From Phycisphaerales bacterium (lineage in GTDB: Bacteria > Planctomycetota > Phycisphaerae > Phycisphaerales > SM1A02), in the NCBI GenBank assembly GCA_009691915.1, contig SIAD01000003.1, positions 1 to 64,000 on the forward strand: a DNA stretch of 64,000 nucleotides, given 5' to 3'. The number at the start of each line of letters is the position of its first letter. Within the stretch, counting starts at the first letter, position 1. Shown piece after piece: positions 54,275-62,985 of this stretch. The translations under genes and the position numbers were made by a program. A model generated the notes under the pieces. That model was given only the letters and a program-made list of their open reading frames with translations. It was not told the origin of the DNA and did not search any database.

Positions 54275-55258
54275 ATGAAGCGAAGCAAGCACTCCGACAA
54301 ACTGATTGCTGGCGTTGACCTCGGGGGCACGAACATGACAGTCGGCCTCGTCGATGGGCGCGGCAAGATCGTTCACTCCGAGAAACGGAAGACGAAGGCA
54401 TCCCTCGGGCAAGATGCGGTGATTGACCGCCTGGTGGAGACGATCGAGCGCGTGTGCGCCGTCGCGGCGGTGGAACCGAGAGACCTATCTGCAGTTGGGA
54501 TTGGCGCTCCCAGCGCTATCGACTTCGATCGGGGGGTGGTCATCAATGCAGGGAATCTGGGCTGGAAGGATGTGCCGCTCAGATCGATTCTGACAAAGCG
54601 GCTGAAAGTGCCGGTCGTTGTGGAGAATGATGTGAATGCCGCGGCATGGGGGGAGGCGACCATGGGGGCCGCGCATGATTGGAAGGACATGCTTGCAGTC
54701 TGGGTCGGTACCGGGATCGGTGGCGGGCTCATTCTCGACGGCACGATCTGGCGCGGCTCGTTCCACACGGCAGGCGAGATCGGCCAGATGATTCTCTTTC
54801 CCCGCGCGGCACTCGGTCGACGGACGCTGGAGGAAAACTGCGGGAGGCTTTCGATGGTGCGGGCGATGGAGACGATCTCCGGGTTCTACCCGCAGAGTCC
54901 CATGCGGGCCGCTCTCGCCGCGCGAGTTGATGGCGAGATGCTCGGTAGTTCCCCGATCGCGAAGGCGTATGCCGACGGCGACGAACTGTGCCGAAGGGTC
55001 GTCGATGACGCCGCCGAGCTCCTGGGGATCGGGATCGCCAATGTAGTCACGCTCCTCAGCGTCAATACGGTCGTGCTTGGCGGGGGAGTGACCGAGGCGC
55101 TTGGAGAGCGGTATGTCGATCGCGTGCGCGAGTCGTTCGAGTTCCATGTCTTTCCATCGACCTGCCGGAAGTGCAAGGTCGTCACGAGCGCGCTCGGCGC
55201 AGAGGCGGGAATCCTCGGAGCCGCAATGCTGGCGCAGGAGCACACGGAGGCGAAGTAA
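54275..55258 (+). CDS. ROK-family sugar kinase (glucokinase-like)
   Basis: A 327-residue ROK protein, probably a glucose or other hexose kinase. ATP loop AGVDLGGTNMTVGLVDGRGK begins at residue 12. The catalytic Asp119 is in VENDVNAAAWGEA, and WVGTGIGGGLILDG follows. The ROK zinc site is missing: the His after AGEIG (usually GEIGH) is Gln171, and the expected Cys cluster is reduced to one Cys189 (EENCGRLS). It has no HTH domain, so it is an enzyme rather than a repressor. The zinc-less active site may shift substrate choice. Confidence 0.85.
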   Translation: MKRSKHSDKLIAGVDLGGTNMTVGLVDGRGKIVHSEKRKTKASLGQDAVIDRLVETIERVCAVAAVEPRDLSAVGIGAPSAIDFDRGVVINAGNLGWKDVPLRSILTKRLKVPVVVENDVNAAAWGEATMGAAHDWKDMLAVWVGTGIGGGLILDGTIWRGSFHTAGEIGQMILFPRAALGRRTLEENCGRLSMVRAMETISGFYPQSPMRAALAARVDGEMLGSSPIAKAYADGDELCRRVVDDAAELLGIGIANVVTLLSVNTVVLGGGVTEALGERYVDRVRESFEFHVFPSTCRKCKVVTSALGAEAGILGAAMLAQEHTEAK

Positions 55259-55284
55259 GCCGCTGCGAGCGGGACGGCGCGTCG

Positions 55285-56418
55285 TCAGGCATCTGTCAGC
55301 GGGTGCGCGTCGAGCTTGGAAATCGTGAACGACATGCGTGGGGCCGCGCGAGCGAGCCGTTGAGCGAGCGTGGGGAGGTACCCGCGCTCGCTGACGGTGT
55401 GGCCCGATAGCAGCAGCGTGCAGCCGCGACGGGTGGCGGCGATCTGGTCGTGGTGCTTCGCCTCTCCAGTAAAGAAGAGTGTCGCTCCGAGATCGATGGC
55501 GGCGTCGCACATGGACATCCCTGAGCCCGCACATACGCCGATCACTTCGTGCTCGGAACGAGGGATTTCCGGCTGTGCGCACTCGATGCGGGCGGCGCCG
55601 AGGTGTTTGCGCAGGCGCCGGGCAATCTCCCGCGTCGATGCGGGGGCCGAAAGGTGCACCATGCGCCCCTGTCCCTGCCGTGCCGAGGGTTGCGGCGCGA
55701 GCGTGTGCACTTCCGTCGCGGGAGTTTCATAGGGATGCGCCTGCCTCAGTGCGGCGAGCGCGGCGGGGAGCGATCGTGGTCCGCAGACCATCTCGATGCG
55801 CGTCTCGGCGACTCGTTCGAACTTGCCTCGCCGCCCGGCGCGCGGATGGGTCGAGGAGCCCCCGAAGAAGGTTCCCTCCACCTGGGAGGACTGCGAACAC
55901 TGCGAGTAGTCGCCGATCCGTCCGGCTCCGGCGATGCTCATCGCACCACGGATCCGATCGACTGCCTCGTGTGGGGCCATCGTGACGATCTTGAAGCTCT
56001 CGGTGGCGGGCAGGGACGAGGCCGGCTCCAAGGGGCGTCTGGTCGAATCGCCCAACCCATCGGCGAGCCAGTCATTGACGCCGCCCGCGACCGCATCGAG
56101 CGCCGTGTGCGGCGAAAGGAGCGCGATCGAGTGCCTGATCGCCTCATGAACGACGCTTGATGACGGGTCCCCCTGCACGATGCGCCTGAGAGGAGCGAAG
56201 ATCGGCGGGTGGTAGGCGACGATGGCCTGGACCTGAAGTTCCCGGGCTTCCTCCAGGACGGCTTGCGTAAGGTCGATTGTCAGAAGAACACGGCTGCATG
56301 GTCCCGCTGGGTCGCCACAGAGAAGCCCGATATTGTCCCACTCTGCGGCAAGATTCGATGGGGCCACCGAGGCCAATGCTGCAGAGAGTTCGCGGATGCG
56401 CAGAAGTCGCTTGACCAT
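55285..56418 (-). CDS. Nif3-like dinuclear metal centre protein
   Basis: A 377-residue Nif3/YqfO-type protein with the PII/CutA-like insert (about residues 150-255, containing FKIVTMAPHEAVDRIR and HPYETPATEV). Metal-binding motifs are AEWDNIGLLCGDP, VAYHPPIF, PHTALDAVAGGVNDWLAD near 103-120, then FFTGEAKHHDQIAA and LSGHTVSERGYLP near the C-terminus. Proteins of this family form toroidal hexamers; proposed roles include GTP cyclohydrolase 1 type 2-like activity, but the function is unsettled. TAGCGT lies six bases upstream of its ATG. Confidence 0.9.
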   Translation of the reverse strand: MVKRLLRIRELSAALASVAPSNLAAEWDNIGLLCGDPAGPCSRVLLTIDLTQAVLEEARELQVQAIVAYHPPIFAPLRRIVQGDPSSSVVHEAIRHSIALLSPHTALDAVAGGVNDWLADGLGDSTRRPLEPASSLPATESFKIVTMAPHEAVDRIRGAMSIAGAGRIGDYSQCSQSSQVEGTFFGGSSTHPRAGRRGKFERVAETRIEMVCGPRSLPAALAALRQAHPYETPATEVHTLAPQPSARQGQGRMVHLSAPASTREIARRLRKHLGAARIECAQPEIPRSEHEVIGVCAGSGMSMCDAAIDLGATLFFTGEAKHHDQIAATRRGCTLLLSGHTVSERGYLPTLAQRLARAAPRMSFTISKLDAHPLTDA

Positions 56419-56424
56419 CCCTTC

Positions 56425-56486
56425 ACGCTACCTTCGTGGACAAATCCGGGGATCCGCTCGCCAAGCGGCTACGCGAATCCTAGAAT
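56425..56486. promoter_or_regulatory. Divergent -10 elements between the Nif3-like gene (-) and the PIN-PhoH gene (+)
   Basis: Minus-strand TAGCGT (56430-56425) is six bases from ATG 56418. Plus-strand TAGAAT (56481-56486) is ten bases from ATG 56497. Confidence 0.4.
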
Positions 56487-56496
56487 GAGTTCATCC

Positions 56497-57963
56497 ATGA
56501 TGAGCCGTCCAGTGTTGGGTGCGGGCTCCCACAAGATCGCGGCGAAGGCGTCGGCAGCATCGAGTGCGGAGCGAGTTCGGAAGCACTTCATCCTCGACAC
56601 GAATGTTCTCCTGCACAATCCGCAGGCGATCTTCAAGTTTGAGGAACATGAGGTTGTCATCCCGATCTCAGTACTTGAGGAACTCGACAACTTCAAGAAG
56701 AACAACGATGAGAAGGGGCGAAATGCGCGGCAGGTGATCCGGTCACTCGATCGCCTGCGCGGGATGGGGCACCTCTTCGAAGGGGTTGTCTGGAATGAGC
56801 AGGGAGGGACGGTTCGCGTCATGCGGGTGAAACCTGCCGCGAGTTTTGATCTGGACCTCGGGATCGTCGACAACAGAATCATTGCGGTGGCGCATGCGTT
56901 GAACGACGCGGGGCTGCGCACGATCTTCGTTTCCAAGGACATCAACGCGCGCGTCAAGTGCGACGCGATCGGCGTGGTCGCCGAGGACTTCGAGGCGGAC
57001 CGCGTCGATGCGGACTGGCTGTCAACCGGGTTCATCACCAGCCGCGTCCCACGGGAACTCATCGACGATCTCTATTCGGAGCGCCAACTGCCGATCTCGC
57101 GCATCGAGGCGGTGCCCGGCGCGATCCCGACTCCCGAGGGCGAGGTGGGCTCACCGAACGAACGCCCCGGGATCCTTCCCAACCAATTCATCTCGCTCAT
57201 CGATGAGGTCGACCCGTCTCACACCGGGCTCGCCCGCAGGCTCTCTGACACTGATCACATCATTCCCATCACCGGCCCGCGCAAGCCAATCTATGGAGTG
57301 ATTGCCCGCAATGTTCAGCAGACGATGGCACTCGACTTGCTGCTTGACGACGAGATCAAGCTGGTAACGCTGATCGGCCCGGCGGGAACCGGCAAGACGC
57401 TCCTGGCCATCGCGGCGGGAATGCACAAGGTCTTCAAGGAGGAGCGATTCGACAAGTTGCTCGTGGCGCGGCCGATCATGCCGCTGGGTCGTGACATCGG
57501 CTACCTCCCCGGCGACAAGGACGAGAAGCTCTCCATGTGGATGCAGCCGATCTTTGACAACATTGCCTACCTGCTCTCGACTCGTGGGGGCCACGGGTCA
57601 TCTGAGCCAGACAGCAAGTCGACCGAACAGCGCATCGACCAGCTAGTGGCCACGCGCAAGCTCGTGCTGGAGCCGATCACCTACATCCGAGGGCGCAGCA
57701 TCCCGCACCAGTTCATCGTCGTCGATGAGGCGCAAAACCTTTCGCCGCACGAAGTGAAGACGATTGTCTCGCGCGTTGGGGATGGCACGAAGATCGTCCT
57801 CTGCGGCGACATCGGGCAGATCGACAATCCGTACCTCGATGCCTCCAGCAATGGGCTCTCTCACCTGATTGAGCGAATGAAGGGGCACCGCATCGCCGGC
57901 CATGTGACTCTGTCAAAGACTGAGCGGAGCGAGCTCGCGTCGATCGCGGCCGAGATGCTCTAG
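56497..57963 (+). CDS. PIN-PhoH fusion (PhoH2-type) ribonuclease/ATPase
   Basis: A 488-residue protein joining an N-terminal PIN nuclease domain (about residues 28-165) to a PhoH ATPase domain (about 260-488). PIN acids are seen in FILDTNVLLH (Asp34), VLEELDNFK and IVDNRIIAVAHAL. PhoH has Walker A GPAGTGKTLLA (about 295-305), RPIMPLGRDIGYLPGD, Walker B IVVDEAQNLSPHEVKTI (Asp410-Glu411) and LCGDIGQID. PhoH2 proteins unwind and cleave RNA. In-frame ATGs at 56485 and 56500 are also possible. The 3' end overlaps convergent pabB by 51 bases. Confidence 0.93.
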   Translation: MMSRPVLGAGSHKIAAKASAASSAERVRKHFILDTNVLLHNPQAIFKFEEHEVVIPISVLEELDNFKKNNDEKGRNARQVIRSLDRLRGMGHLFEGVVWNEQGGTVRVMRVKPAASFDLDLGIVDNRIIAVAHALNDAGLRTIFVSKDINARVKCDAIGVVAEDFEADRVDADWLSTGFITSRVPRELIDDLYSERQLPISRIEAVPGAIPTPEGEVGSPNERPGILPNQFISLIDEVDPSHTGLARRLSDTDHIIPITGPRKPIYGVIARNVQQTMALDLLLDDEIKLVTLIGPAGTGKTLLAIAAGMHKVFKEERFDKLLVARPIMPLGRDIGYLPGDKDEKLSMWMQPIFDNIAYLLSTRGGHGSSEPDSKSTEQRIDQLVATRKLVLEPITYIRGRSIPHQFIVVDEAQNLSPHEVKTIVSRVGDGTKIVLCGDIGQIDNPYLDASSNGLSHLIERMKGHRIAGHVTLSKTERSELASIAAEML

Positions 57964-59316
57964 CGCATCGACGAGGATCCGGGTCTTGTCGAGGCACTCC
58001 CGCTCTTCGTCCTCCGGATCGCTCTCAGCGACGATCCCACACCCGGCGCGGTAATCGATCTCCCAAACCTCGGGACCCGAACGCGTCATCGCGGCGGTGC
58101 GGATCGCCACGCTGAACTGAGCGCTGCCACAGGAGCTCAACATGCCGACCGCCCCGCAGTACGGGCCGCGCGGACGCGATTCGAGCTCATCGATCACTTG
58201 CATGGCGCGCACCTTGGGGGCACCCGTTACAGAACCAGGAGGGAAGGATGCCGCTACGAGCGACGCGGCGTCATAGCCGCTGGCCAGCGTTCCCGAAACT
58301 TCCGCGACCGTCTGCAGGACGGTTGGGTGGTGCTCCACACTCCTCGGGTTTTCGACTATGACCGAGCCGGTCTCACACAGGCGGCCGAGGTCGTTGCGCA
58401 TGAGATCGACGATCATGGTGAGTTCTGCTGCGTCCTTGGTGCTGGCGAGTAACTGCGCGGGGTCACCGGATGCGGGTCGCGTCCCCTTCATCGGACGGGT
58501 GATCACGCGCCGTGTGTGGCTATCGAAGCAGAGGTAGAGCTCGGGGCTGAACGAGAGCAGCGAGCGGTCCGAGTCGAGTTCGAGGTAGGCACCGTAGCGG
58601 GGGCGGCTCGCACACAACGAGTCAATCGCGAAGGCGCGCGGACTCCCCTCGATGGACGCCGCGAACGGCTGCGTAATGTTCGCCTGATAGATGTCGCCGG
58701 AGCGAACGAATTCGACCGCGCGCGCGACCGACTGCGCGAACGCACCCGCAGAGTCGAGTGCGCGAAGCCGTTCGGGTCCACGCGAGCGCCACACGCCCGA
58801 GTCCTGTTTGGCCAGCGGAGACCCATCGATGCACCCAGAGACTTCAGCAGCGTCGGGATCCCCGACTTCAAACCAAGCGCGGTGTTGGTGTGAGTAGAGA
58901 AGTGCCCGAGGCACTCGACACAGCATCGCGTCGGGCCAGGCATCGGCTCGTTCAGGTGCCCGCTTGGCGGGGCGCGATGCAGCGACCCGTGGTTCGAAGA
59001 GCCGTCCACACTCGTAGCCGATGAAGCCGATCCAGCCACCCGAGAAGGGCAGGGGCGTTCCGTCGCTGAGGTGGAGCACCGGTCCCTGGCCTGCGCTTGT
59101 GCGCATGGCGTCGAGCAACTCGGCGGACCCCAGCAGTTCGTGCACCTTGATCGTGTGAATCTCTCGACGGGGTGCCATCACGCTCCATCGGCCGAAGCGA
59201 CCCTCGCGATCGCCGGAGACGAGTGCGAGGAGTGGTTCCTCGCCGCGCCATCGCCTGAGCGCCTCGTCGGGACCGAACCGCCAGTCGAGAGGTTGAATTC
59301 TGTCGCCGCGAGGCAT
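57913..59316 (-). CDS. pabB: Aminodeoxychorismate synthase component I
   Basis: A 467-residue chorismate-binding enzyme that aminates chorismate on the way to p-aminobenzoate and folate. PabB rather than TrpE is favoured by Met-Lys-Gly-Thr-Arg (Lys277), where anthranilate synthases have Ala in PIAGTR. SGDIYQANITQPF, LMRNDLGRLCETGSV, FPPGSVTGAPKVRAMQVIDELE and YCGAVGMLSSCGSAQFSVAIRTA are in place. ATG 59316 is chosen because TACGAT lies six bases upstream and the preceding 54 in-frame codons are unconserved. pabA and pabC are not in the window. Confidence 0.9.
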   Translation of the reverse strand: MPRGDRIQPLDWRFGPDEALRRWRGEEPLLALVSGDREGRFGRWSVMAPRREIHTIKVHELLGSAELLDAMRTSAGQGPVLHLSDGTPLPFSGGWIGFIGYECGRLFEPRVAASRPAKRAPERADAWPDAMLCRVPRALLYSHQHRAWFEVGDPDAAEVSGCIDGSPLAKQDSGVWRSRGPERLRALDSAGAFAQSVARAVEFVRSGDIYQANITQPFAASIEGSPRAFAIDSLCASRPRYGAYLELDSDRSLLSFSPELYLCFDSHTRRVITRPMKGTRPASGDPAQLLASTKDAAELTMIVDLMRNDLGRLCETGSVIVENPRSVEHHPTVLQTVAEVSGTLASGYDAASLVAASFPPGSVTGAPKVRAMQVIDELESRPRGPYCGAVGMLSSCGSAQFSVAIRTAAMTRSGPEVWEIDYRAGCGIVAESDPEDEERECLDKTRILVDALEHLGRDRRELAPLSL

Positions 59317-59322
59317 CGCGCC

Positions 59323-59328
59323 ATCGTA
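59323..59328 (-). promoter_or_regulatory. -10-like TACGAT for pabB
   Basis: Minus-strand TACGAT (59328-59323) is six bases from the pabB ATG. The divergent ppdK gene instead has TAGGAT near 59363-59368 and a Shine-Dalgarno (CCGGAG) before ATG 59393. Confidence 0.4.
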
Positions 59329-59392
59329 GTTCCCGCGTGTTTCGGAAGACTCCGCCTCACAGGTAGGATCTTGCGCTTTCCCCGGAGAATCC

Positions 59393-62101
59393 ATGCCCAG
59401 CGCAATAGCGAGTCGAAAATCACAGCGCCGCACATCGAAGTCAGCCACACCCGGCGCCAAGAAGCCGAAGCGAACCAAGATGGTTTACTTCTTCGGGCAG
59501 ACGATCACGGAGGGTCGCAGCGACCAGAAGCTGCTGCTGGGCGGGAAGGGGGCCAACCTTGCGGACATGACCTCGATCGGCCTTCCGGTTCCTCCCGGGT
59601 TCACGATCACGACTGAGGCGTGCGGGCTCTATAGCGCTGGGAAGCGCCGGATGCCCGACGGGCTGATCGACGATGTTGGACGGAATATCCGCATGCTTGA
59701 GCGCGAGCTTGGGAAGCGGTTCGGCAGCGGGAAGTATCCACTTCTTGTGTCGGTGCGATCCGGCGCCGCGGTCTCGATGCCCGGAATGATGGACACGATT
59801 CTCAATCTCGGTCTCAATGACGAGGTGGTGGAAGGGCTCGCCTCGGCGACCGGAAATCCCCGATTCGCCTACGACGCCTACCGGCGCCTCATCAACATGT
59901 TCGGCGATGTGGTGATGGGAGTTGATCACCACCTCTTTGAGCATGCGTTCGGTGTGATCAAGGCGAAGTACCAGACGACCGAGGACGCCGCGGTGCCCCT
60001 CGAGGGTCTGAGGGAATTGTGCGAGACATATCAGGCGATCTATCGGGACAGGGTCGGCAAGCGGTTCCCCCAGGACCCGATGAAGCAGCTTGAGGCGGCC
60101 ATCGGCGCTGTGTTCGAGAGCTGGAACGGCGCACGCGCGATCTCGTACCGCCAGATCAACAACATCAGGGGGCTGGTCGGGACTGCGGTGAATGTGCAGG
60201 CGATGGCCTATGGCAACATGGGAGATGACTCGGGTACGGGTGTGGCATTCACGCGCGATCCAGCGACGGGCGAGAACACCTTCTACGGAGAGTTCCTCGT
60301 CAACGCGCAGGGCGAGGATGTCGTGGCGGGTATCCGCACGCCACAACCGATCAGTCGAATGGAACAGTGGAATCCGAAGGTGTGGAAGCAGCTCCTCGCG
60401 GTGCGCAAGAAACTTGAGCGTCACTACCGCGACATGCAGGACATCGAGTTCACCATCGAGAAGGGGCGACTCTTCATGCTCCAGACCCGCAACGGCAAGC
60501 GCAACGGAGTAGCAGCGGTGCGAACGGCGGTCGAGATGGTGCGCGAGGGGCTCATCAATGAGCGAACCGCGCTGAAGCGCATTCCGGCGGGGGACCTCAT
60601 GCAACTGCTGCTGCCGTACTACCGCGCCGAGGACAAGCAGGGAATAGAAATCCTCACCAAGGGGATCGGTGCGAGTCCCGGCGCAGCCAGCGGGAAACTC
60701 GCCTTCACCGCCGCCGAGGCGGTCGAACGCGCCAGCGCGGGAGAACGGGTCCTGCTCATTCGCAAGGAGACATCTCCCGAGGATGTCGCGGGGATGCACA
60801 AGGCCGAGGGGATTCTGACCTCCACTGGAGGGAAGACGAGTCACGCTGCGGTTGTCGCCGTCGGCTGGGGCAAGTGCTGCGTGGTCGGCGCGGGTGAGCT
60901 CTCGATCGACATTGAGGCTGGAACGCTCAGTGTGTCGGGACGGACCTTCGGGCGCAACGATGTCCTCTCGATCGATGGATCGACTGGCGAAGTCATGCCC
61001 GGCGAAGTCGCGCGGACGACCCCCCAGGGAATATCCGGCGAATTCCTGCAGGTAATGAAGTGGGCGGATAAGCACGCTTCGATGGGAGTGCGTGCCAATG
61101 CTGACACGCCAGCAGATGCCTCGCTCGCCCGCAGTTACGGCGCGATCGGTATCGGTCTCTGCCGGACCGAGCACATGTTCTTCCAGGCCGACCGCATCAA
61201 GGCCGTGCGCAAGATGATCCTTGCCAAGACGACCTCCGAGCGAGAGCGGGCGTTGGCGACGCTGCTCCCGTACCAGCGAGGCGACTTCATCGGGATCTTC
61301 ACGGCGATGACGGGTCTGCCGGTCACGGTGCGGCTTCTTGATCCTCCGCTGCACGAGTTTGTCCCTCACGACGAGGCGCCGCAGCAGGAACTCGCCAATG
61401 AGGCAGGCGTGCCGCTGTCCGAGGTGCAGCGGCGCGTCGCGCAACTGCACGAGGCAAACCCGATGCTCGGCCACCGCGGATGTCGGCTCGCGGTGACTTA
61501 TCCCGAGATCCTCGTGATGCAGGTCCGGGCCATCACCGAGGCGGCCATTGAATGCCGCGCCGAGCGCATCGACGCCCGCCCCGAGGTCATGATTCCCCTC
61601 GTCGGCACGCTGAAGGAATTGGCGATGCTTCGCGTACTCACCGAGCAGACGATCGCGTCGGTTTTCGCTGAGCGGAAGGGACGGCGCTTCAACATCCCCA
61701 TCGGCACGATGATCGAGATCCCACGGGCTGCGATCACCGCGAACGAGATCGCCGAGGCCGCCGAATTCTTCTCCTTCGGCACCAACGACCTCACACAGAT
61801 GACCTTCGGCTTCAGCCGCGATGACATTGCCTCGTTCGTGCCTGCGTATCTGGACAAGGCCATTCTCGACATCGATCCATTCCAATCGATCGATGTCGGA
61901 GGTGTTGGCGCACTCGTGCGAATGGCGTGCGAGAAGGGTCGCTCGGTGAAGCCGAAGCTCAAGCTCGGGGTCTGCGGCGAGCATGGCGGCGATCCTGCGT
62001 CGATCAGGTTTTTCCAAGCGTGCGGACTCGACTATGTTTCATGCTCCTCGTTCCGCGTCCCTGTGGCCCGGCTTGCCGCAGCGCAGGCGGCGCTGGCGTG
62101 A
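59393..62101 (+). CDS. ppdK: Pyruvate, phosphate dikinase
   Basis: A 902-residue PPDK that interconverts pyruvate, ATP and phosphate with PEP, AMP and pyrophosphate. The N-terminal ATP-grasp part starts KMVYFFGQTITEGRSDQKLLLGG-like after a 29-residue basic tail. The phosphohistidine is His484 in GGKTSHAAVVA. The C-terminal PEP/pyruvate barrel has GIGLCRTEHMFF, LLDPPLHEFVPHD, SFGTNDLTQMTFGFSRDD and the catalytic Cys861 in VCGEHGGDP. With malic enzyme at 25121 it forms a PEP-pyruvate-malate branch. The ATG at 59393 has GGAG upstream; ATG 59480 would remove the basic tail. Confidence 0.96.
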   Translation: MPSAIASRKSQRRTSKSATPGAKKPKRTKMVYFFGQTITEGRSDQKLLLGGKGANLADMTSIGLPVPPGFTITTEACGLYSAGKRRMPDGLIDDVGRNIRMLERELGKRFGSGKYPLLVSVRSGAAVSMPGMMDTILNLGLNDEVVEGLASATGNPRFAYDAYRRLINMFGDVVMGVDHHLFEHAFGVIKAKYQTTEDAAVPLEGLRELCETYQAIYRDRVGKRFPQDPMKQLEAAIGAVFESWNGARAISYRQINNIRGLVGTAVNVQAMAYGNMGDDSGTGVAFTRDPATGENTFYGEFLVNAQGEDVVAGIRTPQPISRMEQWNPKVWKQLLAVRKKLERHYRDMQDIEFTIEKGRLFMLQTRNGKRNGVAAVRTAVEMVREGLINERTALKRIPAGDLMQLLLPYYRAEDKQGIEILTKGIGASPGAASGKLAFTAAEAVERASAGERVLLIRKETSPEDVAGMHKAEGILTSTGGKTSHAAVVAVGWGKCCVVGAGELSIDIEAGTLSVSGRTFGRNDVLSIDGSTGEVMPGEVARTTPQGISGEFLQVMKWADKHASMGVRANADTPADASLARSYGAIGIGLCRTEHMFFQADRIKAVRKMILAKTTSERERALATLLPYQRGDFIGIFTAMTGLPVTVRLLDPPLHEFVPHDEAPQQELANEAGVPLSEVQRRVAQLHEANPMLGHRGCRLAVTYPEILVMQVRAITEAAIECRAERIDARPEVMIPLVGTLKELAMLRVLTEQTIASVFAERKGRRFNIPIGTMIEIPRAAITANEIAEAAEFFSFGTNDLTQMTFGFSRDDIASFVPAYLDKAILDIDPFQSIDVGGVGALVRMACEKGRSVKPKLKLGVCGEHGGDPASIRFFQACGLDYVSCSSFRVPVARLAAAQAALA

Positions 62102-62985
62102 TGAAACGATCCCTCGCGTGCTTTGGGTACGCCGCGGTGGCATTGGCAGTGGTGGTTTCCGCGCTCGCAGGATGCGCGGCGAAACCCACGGAGATCGTCC
62201 GCGACGATTACACACCTCCGGAACCGGTCCCATCGACCGCACCGCTGAGTTCGCCACGGCAGTACAGCGCACCGTGGTTTGCGCTGCCACCGGCGATCGA
62301 CGGAAATGCCGACGCTGCGTGGGATCAGGCCGAGTGGACCGAGGACTTCGTCGACATCGAGGGACCAACCCGCGCCGTTCCGCGTCGGGGCACGCGCGTC
62401 AAGATGGGGTGGGACGCGACCAACCTGTACATCCTTGCGGAACTCGAGGAGCCCGACCTGTGGGCAACGCTCACCGAGCGCGATGCAATCGTCTTTCACG
62501 ACAACGACTTTGAAGTCTTCATCGACCCTGACGGTGACACGCGTGAGTACTACGAGATCGAAGTGAACGCCATCGGCACGGTGTTCGACCTGTTTCTGCC
62601 AAAGCCCTACCGCGCCGCGGGAAAGGCCGATCACTCATGGACCGCCGCGGGAATGCGCTGCGCCATCGGGCTGGAGGGAACGCTCAATGACTCGCGTGAC
62701 ACAGATCGAGGCTGGTGGGTTGAGATGGCCCTGCCGTGGACACTGTTCGAGCCTGTGGCCAGCGGCGGTCGCTCCTGGCAGCGCGCGGCGAGGCCGCCAC
62801 GGCAAGGAGATCAGTGGAGAATCAACTTCTCGCGGGTACAGTGGACGCTCGAGAAACAGGGGTCGGGATACGCCAAGGTGTCCGGGCACCCCGAGGACAA
62901 CTGGACTTGGACTCCGCAGTGGATCGTCGACATGCATGTCCCACAGCGGTGGGGATTGGTGAAGTTCGTGAAGGAGCAGGAATGA
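62101..62985 (+). CDS. Lipoprotein with CBM9-like carbohydrate-binding domain
   Basis: A 294-residue lipoprotein (lipobox VVSALAGC, Cys about residue 23) carrying a family 9-like carbohydrate-binding domain (about residues 55-270). Visible motifs are IDGNADAAWDQAEWTEDFVDIEG, VKMGWDATNLYILAELEEPDLWA, HDNDFEVFIDPDGD, YEIEVNAIGTVFDL and WWVEMALPWTLF. Such proteins bind sugars at the cell surface. The ATG overlaps the ppdK stop by one base, and its own stop overlaps the next gene as ATGA. The pairing of a surface lipoprotein with two metabolic enzymes is unexplained. Confidence 0.86.
   Translation: MKRSLACFGYAAVALAVVVSALAGCAAKPTEIVRDDYTPPEPVPSTAPLSSPRQYSAPWFALPPAIDGNADAAWDQAEWTEDFVDIEGPTRAVPRRGTRVKMGWDATNLYILAELEEPDLWATLTERDAIVFHDNDFEVFIDPDGDTREYYEIEVNAIGTVFDLFLPKPYRAAGKADHSWTAAGMRCAIGLEGTLNDSRDTDRGWWVEMALPWTLFEPVASGGRSWQRAARPPRQGDQWRINFSRVQWTLEKQGSGYAKVSGHPEDNWTWTPQWIVDMHVPQRWGLVKFVKEQE

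Noticed and set aside
59441-62017. 858-codon antisense open frame opposite ppdK, and similar long frames opposite transketolase and gyrB
   Set aside because: High-GC codon bias leaves the opposite strand almost free of stops. The translations are His/Arg/Asp-rich with no family motifs, while the sense frames are textbook enzymes.
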